A DNA stretch of 64,000 nt from Lacicoccus qingdaonensis (GTDB taxonomy: Bacteria; Bacillota; Bacilli; Staphylococcales; Salinicoccaceae). The first letter of the stretch is position 1. The number at the start of each line of letters is the position of its first letter. Positions 1 to 7,934 of this stretch are shown here, one piece after another. A program made the position numbers and the translations under genes. The notes beneath the pieces were generated by a model. It worked only from the letters and a program-made list of their open reading frames with translations, had not been told where the DNA came from and did no database searches. The stretch is taken from assembly GCF_900101075.1 (NCBI RefSeq), contig NZ_FNFY01000001.1:124001-188000 (forward strand), written 5' to 3'.

Positions 1-112
1 CAACTATGATGTACCTGAACAGGATCTGACTGTTGATCTAAACAGCCTGCCCGGCTATATCAAGAGCGGATTCGTCATTGAAAACGTTCAGGAAAATGTG
101 GACAGAACTTAA
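1..112 (+). CDS. pknB: C-terminal fragment, probably PASTA-domain Ser/Thr kinase PknB (Stk1)
   Basis: The open frame enters from the left edge and ends at TAA 110-112, leaving 36 codons. The residues (VPEQDLTVDLNSLPGYIKSG and onward) are acidic and beta-rich, compatible with the end of an extracellular PASTA repeat or the tail after it, but there is no diagnostic motif. The assignment rests mainly on context: in staphylococci and bacilli the membrane kinase gene pknB/prkC sits immediately upstream of rsgA. PknB phosphorylates cell-wall and translation targets in response to muropeptides. The family is inferred, not shown. A terminator follows at once. Confidence 0.5.
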   Translation, partial: NYDVPEQDLTVDLNSLPGYIKSGFVIENVQENVDRT

Positions 113-127
113 TTATAAGATAAATGA

Positions 128-162
128 AACCTCCCCGAATTTTTGATTCGGGGAGGTTTTTT
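128..162 (+). terminator. Rho-independent terminator after the pknB fragment, probably bidirectional
   Basis: A 13 bp GC-rich perfect stem (128-140 with 146-158) and a 5 nt loop are followed by a T-rich tract on the + strand. On the - strand the same hairpin is followed by a weaker T-rich stretch and lies just past the stop of the leftward rhodanese gene, so it may serve both. Confidence 0.9.
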
Positions 163-165
163 GTT

Positions 166-477
166 TTATAATTCTTCTCTGTCACCTTCGTACTCCAATA
201 TGCCGCCTTCGACATTGACGGCGTCATAGCCTTCGTCAATCAGCATGTGCTGGACTCTTTCGGACCGTTTTCCGCTTCTGCACATCACATATACCGTGTC
301 GCCCTTATGGTCGTTTAGAACTTTATTTTCTATATCAAATGTGGACAGCGGCAGATGGATCGCTCCAGGCACATAACCGGTCTCTTTCAGTTCTTCCGTC
401 TCCCTGACATCAATCAAGACCGTATTGTCATTTTTCAACACATTGTTGATGTCTTGTACATGTACTGTTTTTGCCAT
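166..477 (-). CDS. Single-domain rhodanese-like sulfurtransferase
   Basis: A small cytosolic rhodanese domain (103 aa) likely to carry persulfide sulfur on one cysteine. The active-site loop CRSGKRS (about residues 66-72) has the catalytic Cys at its start, preceded by the usual VYVM strand, and the N-terminal half has the typical IDVRE motif. The frame can be extended 3 codons to a TTG at 486, but ATG at 477 is preferred because a GAAAGG ribosome-binding site lies 9 nt before it. It is transcribed against the flow of its neighbours, converging on the pknB terminator. The physiological acceptor cannot be told from sequence. Confidence 0.88.
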   Translation of the reverse strand: MAKTVHVQDINNVLKNDNTVLIDVRETEELKETGYVPGAIHLPLSTFDIENKVLNDHKGDTVYVMCRSGKRSERVQHMLIDEGYDAVNVEGGILEYEGDREEL

Positions 478-570
478 AATACCCAACCTTTCAATAATGT
501 TTTGATATTAATATTTTACCACAACATGCGAACTGTTATAATTGATGTATTATGGTATTTGGGGTGAGTT

Positions 571-1434
571 ATGAAAAAAGGTCAGATTGTAAAAGCATTG
601 AGTGGATTTTACTATGTAAAATCGGATGATGAAATTTACCAGACACGCGCACGCGGTCTGTTCAGAAATACTTCCGAATCACCGCTTGTCGGGGATATCG
701 TCGAATTCCAGATTGAAAATGAGACGGAGGGCTATATTACATCGATTGATGACAGGCATAATTTCCTCAATCGCCCGTCTGTCGCCAACATCGACCAGGT
801 GCTGATCACAATGAGTCTGTTTTCACCGAAGTTCAGCTTTTATCTGCTGGACCGTTTCATCGCCTATGCAGAAATGCATGATATCGAGCCGGTCATCATA
901 GTGACGAAGACCGATCTGTCCGATGACCCGGAACTTGTGCAGAATATAAAGGAAACTTATTCGATGTATCCCGTTTATTTTACGGATAAGATCAATGTGA
1001 ATGAGGATTTACTGCCAATTTTTAAAAATAGACTGAGCGTCCTCGCCGGCCAGTCGGGTGTCGGGAAATCAACGCTCATCAATACGATACTGCCTGATGC
1101 CGATCTGATCACAGATGAAATTTCCGACAAGCTGAACCGGGGCAAGCATACGACACGGCATGTCGAGCTGATTGAAATCGCAGAGGGGCTCATTGCAGAC
1201 ACTCCGGGCTTCAGCACGATTGATTTCTCTCTGATTGACAAGTACAATCTGATGTACTGTTTCATCGATTTCAATGAGTACAGTGACCGGTGCAAATTCA
1301 GGGAATGCCTGCACATCAATGAGCCGAAGTGTGCCGTGAAGGACGCGGTGGCCTCGGGTGCCCTCGCACAAACAAGGTATGACAGCTATAAACAGATATT
1401 TGAAGAAATTGAATCCAGAAAAGAGAGGTATTGA
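571..1434 (+). CDS. rsgA: Ribosome small-subunit GTPase RsgA (YloQ/CpgA)
   Basis: Late-stage 30S assembly GTPase of 287 aa. It shows an N-terminal OB fold and then a circularly permuted G domain: the TKTD motif (G4, about 112) comes before the P-loop GQSGVGKST (160-168), followed by DTPGF (G3). The C-terminal zinc knuckle is visible as Cys241, Cys246, His248 and Cys254. RsgA binds the 30S decoding region and releases after GTP hydrolysis. The stop is 1 nt before the rpe start, so the two are co-translated, as in Staphylococcus and Bacillus. The length is normal for the family. Confidence 0.96.
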   Translation: MKKGQIVKALSGFYYVKSDDEIYQTRARGLFRNTSESPLVGDIVEFQIENETEGYITSIDDRHNFLNRPSVANIDQVLITMSLFSPKFSFYLLDRFIAYAEMHDIEPVIIVTKTDLSDDPELVQNIKETYSMYPVYFTDKINVNEDLLPIFKNRLSVLAGQSGVGKSTLINTILPDADLITDEISDKLNRGKHTTRHVELIEIAEGLIADTPGFSTIDFSLIDKYNLMYCFIDFNEYSDRCKFRECLHINEPKCAVKDAVASGALAQTRYDSYKQIFEEIESRKERY

Positions 1435-1435
1435 C

Positions 1436-2080
1436 ATGAATAAAGTACTCCCGTCATTATTGGCAAGTGATTTTTCAAAATTGGGCGAAGACATTAAAAC
1501 CATGGAGGATGCAGGTGCGGATATTTTCCACCTGGATATTATGGACGGCCAGTTCGTGCCGAATATTTCATACGGCCTGCCGGTCGTAGAAGCGATCAGC
1601 AAGTCATCGAGCATTCCGCTGGATGTGCATCTGATGACTTTGAACCCGGATCAGTTCGTCGATGAATTCAAAGCATACGGCGTCGATATGCTGTCATTCC
1701 ATATTGAAGCGACAGACCATCCGCACAGAGTGATCCAGCTGATCAAGAGCAAGGGCATGAAGGCGGGTATCGCACTGAACCCTCACACGCCGGTCGTCAG
1801 TGTGAAGCACCTTTTGAATGACGTGGATTTCGTGCTGATCATGACTGTCAATCCGGGCTTCGGCGGACAGAGCTTCATCGAAGAAGGTCTTGTGAAGATT
1901 GCCGAGCTCGACCGGGTAAAAAAAGAAAAGAATCTTACATTTGATATTGAAGTGGACGGCGGCATCAACAACGACACCGCAAAACTGTGCAAGGACCAGG
2001 GTGCAAACCTGCTCGTCAGCGGCTCATTTTTGTTCAGGGCTGAAGATAAGAAAGCGACTATAGAGGAGCTTAGAAGGTAG
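1436..2080 (+). CDS. rpe: Ribulose-phosphate 3-epimerase
   Basis: Interconverts ribulose-5-P and xylulose-5-P in the non-oxidative pentose phosphate pathway. It is 214 aa, a full-length TIM barrel. Signatures are the N-terminal PSLLASDF, the metal and catalytic motif HLDIMDGQFVPN, MTVNPGFGGQ in the middle and EVDGGIN near the end. An in-frame upstream extension into rsgA exists, but ATG 1436 has the AGAGAGG binding site and gives the conserved N-terminus. It lies between rsgA and thiN with 1-2 nt gaps, the usual arrangement. Confidence 0.97.
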   Translation: MNKVLPSLLASDFSKLGEDIKTMEDAGADIFHLDIMDGQFVPNISYGLPVVEAISKSSSIPLDVHLMTLNPDQFVDEFKAYGVDMLSFHIEATDHPHRVIQLIKSKGMKAGIALNPHTPVVSVKHLLNDVDFVLIMTVNPGFGGQSFIEEGLVKIAELDRVKKEKNLTFDIEVDGGINNDTAKLCKDQGANLLVSGSFLFRAEDKKATIEELRR

Positions 2081-2082
2081 CC

Positions 2083-2700
2083 ATGCATATCAACGTACTC
2101 GTCAGAGAGGCGGATGTACCCATTGATAATATTTCAAAAGAACCGTGGGCAGGTGTCGACCACGGTGTTTATCTGCTGCTGAAAAAAGGGATCATCCCCG
2201 GGTACACATACGGTGACTTTGACTCCATCACGGAAGAGGAGCGGCGGTTCATTGATGAAAAGCTCGATATCAACCCGGTTGAAAGTGAAAAAGATGATAC
2301 CGATCTTGAAATTGCGCTTTTAGATCTGACTGGAAGAGGGTATACGTCCATTGATGTCTACGGGGCAACCGGCGGCAGGCTGGATCATCTGCTCGGCAAT
2401 ACGCAGATGCTGTTGCATGAAAAGCTTGCAGATGTCAAAATCCGTATCATCGATGCCCATAATGTTGTGGAACTTTTGGCTCACGGCCGTCATGAAGTGT
2501 CGAAGGACAAAAAGATGAAGTATGTATCATTCCTGCCGATGTATGACGGAACCGTACTTACACTCGAACAGTTCAAGTACCCGCTCATGGGGACGAAGCT
2601 TTCACTTGGCTCAACCCTCACCATCAGCAATGAATTTACAGGGGAGAGAGGCTCTGTTGAAACATCAGAGCCGATTTTAATGATTCAATCTATTGACTAG
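2083..2700 (+). CDS. thiN: Thiamine pyrophosphokinase
   Basis: Transfers pyrophosphate from ATP to thiamine to form thiamine diphosphate. The 205 aa protein has the family motifs YGDFDSI (about 45-51), EKDDTDLEIAL (about 67-77, metal and ATP binding) and GATGGRLDHLLGN (about 92-104), then a beta-rich thiamine-binding C-terminal domain. It starts 2 nt after rpe and belongs to the rsgA-rpe-thiN unit. The first 15 residues resemble those of staphylococcal TPKs only loosely, but no other start fits. Confidence 0.95.
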   Translation: MHINVLVREADVPIDNISKEPWAGVDHGVYLLLKKGIIPGYTYGDFDSITEEERRFIDEKLDINPVESEKDDTDLEIALLDLTGRGYTSIDVYGATGGRLDHLLGNTQMLLHEKLADVKIRIIDAHNVVELLAHGRHEVSKDKKMKYVSFLPMYDGTVLTLEQFKYPLMGTKLSLGSTLTISNEFTGERGSVETSEPILMIQSID

Positions 2701-2714
2701 TCGGAGGTGCCATA

Positions 2715-3416
2715 ATGATATTACTCGGTGCAATAGTGAACGCCCTCGCCATTTTCGTCGGGGGGCTGCTCGGTCTTATATTTACATTCATACCAGAAAC
2801 AATCAAAGATTCAATAATGAAGATTCAGGCATTGGTCATTATGACACTGGGCATCCAGATGGTGGTGGGCGCTGAAGCGATCATCGTCACACTGCTCAGC
2901 CTGATCATCGGAACGATCATCGGTGAAGTCGTCCAGCTGGAATCACTCCTCAACAGATTCGGCCACTGGATGGAAATCAAACTCGGTGACAAGCACTCCG
3001 GTAACCTGTCGCAGGGCTTCGTCTCCGGTACACTGGTATTTATCGTCGGCGCCATGGCGATCGTCGGCGGTCTTGATGCAGGACTCCGCGGCTCGAACGA
3101 CGTTCTATATACAAAATCGATGATGGACTTCTTCATTGCAATCGTCATGACCACAACATACGGTCTCGGCGTCATCATCTCAGGTGTACCGGCTTTTATT
3201 TACATTTCAATCATCATACTGTCAGCACAAGGCATCGCAGTCGTCGTGCCCGATGATATATTGCAGCAGGTCATTTTTCAGGTCAGCGCGACAGGCGGCG
3301 TCATTCTGCTTGCAATCGGCATGAACATGATGAATATCACAAAGATGCGCGTCGGAAACATGATCCCTGCGATTTTTGTCGGAATGATCATGGTTTATAT
3401 CATCAATATCATTTAA
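2715..3416 (+). CDS. DUF554 (YqgA/YdfK-type) integral membrane protein
   Basis: A 233 aa polytopic membrane protein with about six or seven hydrophobic segments and many glycines, beginning MILLGAIVNALAIFVGGLLG. The pattern matches the DUF554 family, whose function is unknown; a transport role is only a guess. A good GGAGGTG ribosome-binding site precedes the ATG 14 nt after thiN, so it is probably the last gene of the rsgA-rpe-thiN operon. In staphylococci thiN is normally followed directly by rpmB on the opposite strand, so this gene is an addition to the standard order. A terminator follows. Confidence 0.85.
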   Translation: MILLGAIVNALAIFVGGLLGLIFTFIPETIKDSIMKIQALVIMTLGIQMVVGAEAIIVTLLSLIIGTIIGEVVQLESLLNRFGHWMEIKLGDKHSGNLSQGFVSGTLVFIVGAMAIVGGLDAGLRGSNDVLYTKSMMDFFIAIVMTTTYGLGVIISGVPAFIYISIIILSAQGIAVVVPDDILQQVIFQVSATGGVILLAIGMNMMNITKMRVGNMIPAIFVGMIMVYIINII

Positions 3417-3438
3417 TTTACAGTTTTTACATGTGTGG

Positions 3439-3465
3439 GCAGCCCTGTGGGGCTGCTTTTTGTTT
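3439..3465 (+). terminator. Intrinsic terminator of the rsgA-rpe-thiN-DUF554 unit
   Basis: GCAGCCC pairs with GGGCTGC (3439-3445 with 3450-3456), a 4 nt loop, then a TTTTTGTTT run. It lies 22 nt after the DUF554 stop. Confidence 0.9.
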
Positions 3466-3583
3466 GGCGGGATCAGTGGACGTTCAGATAGTACATGAAA
3501 GAGGTGTGGCTGTACGTTTCGGACAGTATTCCTTTCAGTCAGGGAATGAAACTGTTATAACTGAACGGCTGATATAATAAAAT

Positions 3584-3623
3584 CTGCTCACCTGACCTGA
3601 AAAAAGCTCGCAAGTGAGCAGGC
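3584..3623. repeat. Intergenic hairpin repeat, copy 1
   Basis: CTGCTCAC (3584-3591) pairs with GTGAGCAG (3614-3621). After a C-A mismatch, TG (3593-3594) pairs with CA (3611-3612). The arms and the mismatch are the same as at 27607-27648, while the loops are unrelated. Confidence 0.7.
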
Positions 3624-3649
3624 AGTGCAATAAATACTGTCACAATCAT

Positions 3650-3708
3650 ACAAAATAAAAAAATCCCCTCGCCTGCTGAAAAGTAATCCAGCGGGGAGGG
3701 GGTTTTTA
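3650..3708. terminator. Bidirectional intrinsic terminator downstream of rpmB
   Basis: A long imperfect GC-rich stem (3665-3678 with 3689-3701) is flanked by an A-rich tract on the left and a T-rich tract on the right, so it can terminate in both directions. On the - strand it begins a few bases after the rpmB stop. Confidence 0.85.
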
Positions 3709-3717
3709 TTTTAAATA

Positions 3718-3906
3718 TTAAACGCGTTCAACAAGACCTGATTTTAAAGCACGGGCTGAAACCCATACTCTTTGCGGTCTGCCGTCGATCATAACTCTGA
3801 CTTTTTGCAGGTTAGCACCGAAACGTCTTTTGCTTGCGTTCAAAGCGTGTGAACGGTTGTTGCCTGTTGCACTTTTACGTCCAGTGAAGTAGCATTCTTT
3901 CGCCAT
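3718..3906 (-). CDS. rpmB: 50S ribosomal protein L28
   Basis: A 62 aa basic ribosomal protein beginning [12 protein letters not shown], with the [12 protein letters not shown] segment and a [10 protein letters not shown] region typical of L28. ATG at 3906 is chosen over a start 3 codons upstream because AAGGAG lies 9 nt before it. There are no zinc-binding cysteine pairs: the single Cys is in the KECY position, so this is the C-minus form. It is monocistronic, leftward, and divergent from the asp23-like gene, as in staphylococci. Confidence 0.96.
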   Translation of the reverse strand: MAKECYFTGRKSATGNNRSHALNASKRRFGANLQKVRVMIDGRPQRVWVSARALKSGLVERV

Positions 3907-3973
3907 ATCGTACATCTCCTTTATTTACAAAGTTCATTTTAATTTGATTGTATCTTTATCAACATACTATAAC

Positions 3974-4002
3974 ATAATACATTAATTATCAGGCTGTGTC
4001 CA
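3974..4002 (-). promoter_or_regulatory. Sigma-A promoter for rpmB
   Basis: On the - strand TGGACA (3997-4002) is followed after 17 bp by TATTAT (3974-3979). The predicted transcript has a leader of about 60 nt before the rpmB ATG. Confidence 0.75.
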
Positions 4003-4206
4003 GTGGAAATCGCGATAAGACAATGGCCGCCGAAGTTCATGAACAGGGCTGTTTCTGAATAAAAACCTTCATTCCGGGGATAATAAGTCATCGATCAGCC
4101 GGTAATGCTTTTAACTTTCTGTGCAATAAATTATAATGCAAATATACTCTAATGTAAATTCGAAGGAAAATTAATTAATAAATTTGTAAAAACATACTTT
4201 TGCATC
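4003..4206. other. Gene-free divergent intergenic region between rpmB and the asp23-like gene
   Basis: About 200 bp between the two divergent promoters. It is AT-rich toward the right. I see no open frame with a ribosome-binding site, no strong hairpin and no repeat. Confidence 0.5.
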
Positions 4207-4236
4207 TTGTAATTCACAGATGTTATTGATTATAAT
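4207..4236 (+). promoter_or_regulatory. Sigma-A promoter for the asp23-like-fakA unit
   Basis: TTGTAA (4207-4212), 18 bp spacer, TATAAT (4231-4236). The predicted start lies about 20 bases before the GGAGG ribosome-binding site at 4250-4254. Confidence 0.75.
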
Positions 4237-4261
4237 TAAATGATGTATTGGAGGCGAAGTA

Positions 4262-4630
4262 ATGACACTCGAAATTAAAAACGAACTGGGATCCATCGAT
4301 ATTGCGATAGATGTGATTGCAAATATCGCCGGCGGTGCTGTGGTGGAAAGCTACGGTGTGGTCGGAATGGCATCGAAACATCAGGTAAGAGACGGCTTTG
4401 CTGAACTTCTCGGGAAAGAAAACTACTCCCGCGGAGTGATTGTAGAAAACAATGACGGGCTTTTGGATGTTGATTTATACATCATAGTAGGATATGGTGT
4501 AAAAATCTCGGAAGTCGCAAATAATATACAGACAAGCGTAAAATACAGACTGGAAAAAACTTTTGGATTGACTATAAATACGATTAACATTCATGTGCAA
4601 GGTGTCAGAATGATTAATACGGACGAGTAA
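4262..4630 (+). CDS. Asp23/Gls24 family (DUF322, YloU-type) protein
   Basis: A 122 aa small alpha/beta protein of the Asp23/YloU family. The hallmark central stretch DVDLYIIVGYGVKISEVANN (about residues 61-80) and the C-terminal INTINIHVQGV segment are present. Asp23 itself is an abundant membrane-associated protein linked to cell-envelope homeostasis in S. aureus. This is the YloU-type paralogue that almost always precedes fakA (yloV), so a role tied to envelope or fatty-acid metabolism is likely but unproven. It has its own promoter and GGAGG site, and fakA follows 23 nt after the stop. Confidence 0.9.
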   Translation: MTLEIKNELGSIDIAIDVIANIAGGAVVESYGVVGMASKHQVRDGFAELLGKENYSRGVIVENNDGLLDVDLYIIVGYGVKISEVANNIQTSVKYRLEKTFGLTINTINIHVQGVRMINTDE

Positions 4631-4653
4631 GCTGGGAGGCCTTAGACGATATC

Positions 4654-6306
4654 ATGAATACGATAGATGGTGTAATTTTCAAGGATATGATTTTAAGCGG
4701 CGCTGATAATTTAAGGCAGCATGCTGAATATGTTGACTCATTGAATGTTTTTCCGGTGCCTGACGGTGACACTGGAACGAACATGGATTTATCAATGACT
4801 TCAGGTGCAACGGAAGTCGAAGATAAGGATATAGAGCACATCGGTGAAATGGGCAAACATTTTTCCAAAGGACTGCTGATGGGTGCAAGAGGAAATTCCG
4901 GTGTCATCCTTTCACAGTTGTTCCGTGGATTTTCGAAGGCGATTGAAGACGTTGAATCCGTGGATGCGAATGTTTTCGGAAACGCATTGGACCAGGGTGT
5001 TAAAACTGCCTATAAGGCGGTGATGAAGCCTGTCGAGGGAACGATTCTGACAGTGGCGAAAGATTCCGGTGCCAAAGCGGTCGAGACGGCCGGCAACACA
5101 GAATCACTCATTGAAATAATGGAAGCTGTGGTGACCGAAGCGAAAGCTTCCCTGGAACGTACACCTGACCTGCTTCCTGTGTTGAAGGAAGTTGGCGTTG
5201 TGGACTCGGGCGGCCAGGGGCTCGTCTATGTTTATGAAGGTTTTCTTGCCGCTTTGAAAGGTGAGAAAGTTGAAGTGGCAAAAGACGCCGTCGATACGGA
5301 CACTTTCGTCAATGACAATCATGAATTCGATGATTTCATGACTGTGGAAGATATAGAGTACGGTTTTTGTACTGAATTCATGGTGCGTTTTGAAAACGGC
5401 AAACGCAGTTTCAACGAAGAGGAATTCCGCAGCGAGATGAGTGAATTCGGCGACTCCCTTCTCGTAATATCCGATGACGAAATCGTCAAAGTGCACGTAC
5501 ACACTGAAACGCCCGGCGAGGCGATGACGTACGGTTCATCCTACGGTGAACTGATCAAGATGAAGATTGAGAACATGCGCGAGCAGTTCAGGGATATCCA
5601 ATCCAAAAAGCAGAGTAAGGGGACTGATGAAAATAAAGAGCACCGGTCCTATGATACTGCAATCATCACTGTATCTTCCGGAGACGGTATCAGGACGCTG
5701 TTCGAAAGCATCGGGGTGACACACGTCATCAACGGCGGACAGACGATGAACCCTTCCACCGAAGATATTCTGAATACGATCAAAGATGACGATGTCAAAC
5801 AGGTCATCATTTTACCCAACAATAAAAATATCATCATGGCGGCGGAACAGGCACAGCAGATGCTCGACATTCCGGCAGTCGTCATTCCGACGGTATCCAT
5901 ACCGGAAGGACTTTCCAGCATGCTGATGTTTTCACCGGATGCGGCGCTTGACGACAACAAAGAATCGATGAATGCAGCACTTGAGCATGTGAAGACCGGC
6001 CAGGTCACATATGCAGTCCGCGATACATCGATTGACGGCGTCGAAATCAAAAAAGATCAGCACATGGGGATCAATAATGGTAAAATCAATTTAGCAAGTG
6101 ATTCCAAGAGTGAAACTTTGGAAAGCCTGATCGTCAGTATGCTCGATGATGAAAGTGAAATCGTGACGATCATCATCGGTGATGAGGGGTCGGAAGATGA
6201 AGCCGGCGCCATCATCGAGAAGTTGGAAAACACATACGACGAAGTAGAATTCGAAGTGCATGACGGCCAGCAGCCAGTATACAGCTACCTGGTTTCCGTC
6301 GAATAG
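4654..6306 (+). CDS. fakA: Fatty acid kinase catalytic subunit FakA (YloV, DAK domain)
   Basis: Phosphorylates host-derived fatty acids carried by FakB proteins to acyl-phosphates that feed PlsX/PlsY. The 550 aa protein has an N-terminal DhaL-like ATP-binding domain with VPDGDTGTNM (about 34-43, metal-binding aspartates) and GARGNSGVILSQLFRG (about 77-92). A middle domain and a DegV-like C-terminal half ending YSYLVSVE follow. The start ATG 4654 matches the staphylococcal N-terminus, although the GGAGG upstream is 14 nt away, a long spacing. The acyl-phosphate acceptor plsX is encoded further along in this window. No FakB is present here. Confidence 0.95.
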   Translation: MNTIDGVIFKDMILSGADNLRQHAEYVDSLNVFPVPDGDTGTNMDLSMTSGATEVEDKDIEHIGEMGKHFSKGLLMGARGNSGVILSQLFRGFSKAIEDVESVDANVFGNALDQGVKTAYKAVMKPVEGTILTVAKDSGAKAVETAGNTESLIEIMEAVVTEAKASLERTPDLLPVLKEVGVVDSGGQGLVYVYEGFLAALKGEKVEVAKDAVDTDTFVNDNHEFDDFMTVEDIEYGFCTEFMVRFENGKRSFNEEEFRSEMSEFGDSLLVISDDEIVKVHVHTETPGEAMTYGSSYGELIKMKIENMREQFRDIQSKKQSKGTDENKEHRSYDTAIITVSSGDGIRTLFESIGVTHVINGGQTMNPSTEDILNTIKDDDVKQVIILPNNKNIIMAAEQAQQMLDIPAVVIPTVSIPEGLSSMLMFSPDAALDDNKESMNAALEHVKTGQVTYAVRDTSIDGVEIKKDQHMGINNGKINLASDSKSETLESLIVSMLDDESEIVTIIIGDEGSEDEAGAIIEKLENTYDEVEFEVHDGQQPVYSYLVSVE

Positions 6307-6325
6307 ATGCTACAACACAGGTATG

Positions 6326-6358
6326 CCACATCAGTGAGAAAACTGATGTGGTATTTTT
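6326..6358 (+). terminator. Intrinsic terminator between fakA and sdaAB
   Basis: CCACATCAGT (6326-6335) pairs perfectly with 6342-6351, a 6 nt loop, then a short T run. The T tract is modest, so some readthrough into sdaAB is plausible. Confidence 0.75.
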
Positions 6359-6376
6359 GCAAATGGAGGTTATATT

Positions 6377-7042
6377 ATGAAATATAAAAGTGTTTTTGAT
6401 ATTATCGGCCCGGTAATGGTCGGACCTTCTTCTTCACATACAGCCGGCGCGGCGCGCATCGGACTGCTTGGCAGAAAATTGTTCGGACATACACCGGATC
6501 ATGTGGACATACACCTGTACGGCTCATTTAAGGATACTTACCAGGGACATGGCACCGATGTTGCACTGATCGGTGGCCTGCTCGGGTTTGATACAGACGA
6601 CAGCCGTATCATCAAAGCGAAAGAATATGCAGACGAACAGAATCTGCATGTGAATTTTATGTTGCATGAAGAAGAGAGAAGCCACCCGAACACCGCTGTT
6701 GTCGATCTGGTCAAAGGTGACGACCGTCTGAAGCTCGAGGGGATTTCCATCGGCGGCGGCAAAATTGAACTTGTAAGCATCAATGACTATGAAATCAATA
6801 TTTCAGGCAACTATCATTCGCTGCTCGTCTTCCATGAAGATACATTCGGAACGATTGCACGGGTGACGACGGTGCTCGGAAATAATGAGATCAACGTGAG
6901 CCAGATGAATGTGTCGAGAAAGGAAAAGGGCGATATCGCCCTCATGACCATCGAACTGGATGAAGAGATCAGTGAATCGGTCATTCAGGAAGTGGAGCAG
7001 ATAGACGGTGTTGAACGCGTAATTGAAATGGCTGACGATTAA
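6377..7042 (+). CDS. sdaAB: L-serine dehydratase, iron-sulfur type, beta subunit
   Basis: With SdaAA it deaminates L-serine to pyruvate and ammonia. The 221 aa protein has the N-terminal GPVMVGPSSSHTAGAARIG motif (about 12-30) shared by all Fe-S serine dehydratase beta chains. A C-terminal ACT domain (about 147-220, FGTIARVTTVLGNNEINVSQ) probably senses an amino acid. A GGAGG site lies 8 nt before the ATG. The alpha subunit gene follows after 18 nt. The two-subunit form is the one usual in Firmicutes. Confidence 0.96.
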   Translation: MKYKSVFDIIGPVMVGPSSSHTAGAARIGLLGRKLFGHTPDHVDIHLYGSFKDTYQGHGTDVALIGGLLGFDTDDSRIIKAKEYADEQNLHVNFMLHEEERSHPNTAVVDLVKGDDRLKLEGISIGGGKIELVSINDYEINISGNYHSLLVFHEDTFGTIARVTTVLGNNEINVSQMNVSRKEKGDIALMTIELDEEISESVIQEVEQIDGVERVIEMADD

Positions 7043-7060
7043 TATTCAGGAGGTAATATT

Positions 7061-7933
7061 ATGTTCAATAGTATTGCACAATTAATAGATATGGCAAATT
7101 CCGAAAATAAATCCATCAGTGAGATCATGATGGAACAGGAAATGAGAGTTTCAAAACGATCATACCTGGAAGTGTATCAGGATATGGAGCGCAACCTTGA
7201 TGTTATGCAGAATGCCGTGGATGAAGGCAGCGGCGGTGTGGCGAGCAAGACCGGCCTGACGGGACATGACGCAGTGAAGATGAAGGAATACATCGAGAGC
7301 GGCAAAGGGCTGAGCGGGGATATGAATCTCCTTGCGATCGCCTATGCTGTCAGCACGAATGAAGTGAATGCGGCGATGGGTAAAATATGTGCGACACCGA
7401 CGGCAGGTTCTGCCGGAGTGGTGCCCGGTGTTTTATTTGCGCTGAATGAACAGAGAGATCTGACAAAAGAAGATATGGTCAGATTTTTATTCGTATCGGG
7501 TGCATTCGGTTTCGTCGTAGCGAACAACGCGAGCATTTCCGGTGCGGCGGGCGGATGCCAGGCCGAAGTCGGCAGTGCGAGTGCGATGGCTGCAGCGAGC
7601 CTTGTTGAAGCGGCAGGCGGCACGCCGGAACAGTCCGGCCATGCTTTTGCGATCGCTCTTAAAAATATGCTCGGACTCGTCTGTGACCCTGTTGCGGGTC
7701 TTGTCGAGGTGCCGTGTGTCAAAAGGAACGCGGCCGGTGCTTCAAATGCACTGACGGCGGCGGATATGGCGCTTGCGGGCATCGAGTCGAGAATTCCGGC
7801 GGATGAAGTGGTCGAGGCAATGTACAAGATCGGTCTGACAATGCCTTCGGCACTCCGTGAAACCGGTCGCGGGGGCCTTGCGGCTACACCTACAGGCAAC
7901 CGTCTGATGCAGGAAATTTTCGGAGAAGAATAA
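7061..7933 (+). CDS. sdaAA: L-serine dehydratase, iron-sulfur type, alpha subunit
   Basis: Catalytic subunit of 290 aa that holds the [4Fe-4S] cluster. Family signatures are KICATPTAGSAGVVPG (about 107-122), ANNASISGAAGGCQAEVGSA (about 154-173) and GLVCDPVAGLVEVPC (about 206-220); cysteines in these three segments are the expected cluster ligands. An AGGAGG site precedes the ATG. The stop is 1 nt from the recG start, so translation is probably coupled. This order (fakA-sdaAB-sdaAA-recG) is the same as in B. subtilis. Confidence 0.96.
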   Translation: MFNSIAQLIDMANSENKSISEIMMEQEMRVSKRSYLEVYQDMERNLDVMQNAVDEGSGGVASKTGLTGHDAVKMKEYIESGKGLSGDMNLLAIAYAVSTNEVNAAMGKICATPTAGSAGVVPGVLFALNEQRDLTKEDMVRFLFVSGAFGFVVANNASISGAAGGCQAEVGSASAMAAASLVEAAGGTPEQSGHAFAIALKNMLGLVCDPVAGLVEVPCVKRNAAGASNALTAADMALAGIESRIPADEVVEAMYKIGLTMPSALRETGRGGLAATPTGNRLMQEIFGEE

Positions 7934-7934
7934 A

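Larger units (their letters stand above)
3466..3717. other. Gene-free stretch with a repeated hairpin and a possible small RNA
   Basis: No coding frame with a ribosome-binding site is visible here. The stretch contains a -10-like TATAAT at 3573-3578 with no convincing -35, a hairpin at 3584-3621 that recurs at 27607-27648, and a strong terminator hairpin at 3665-3701. Together these could define a + strand RNA of roughly 120 nt, but this is inference. Confidence 0.45.
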
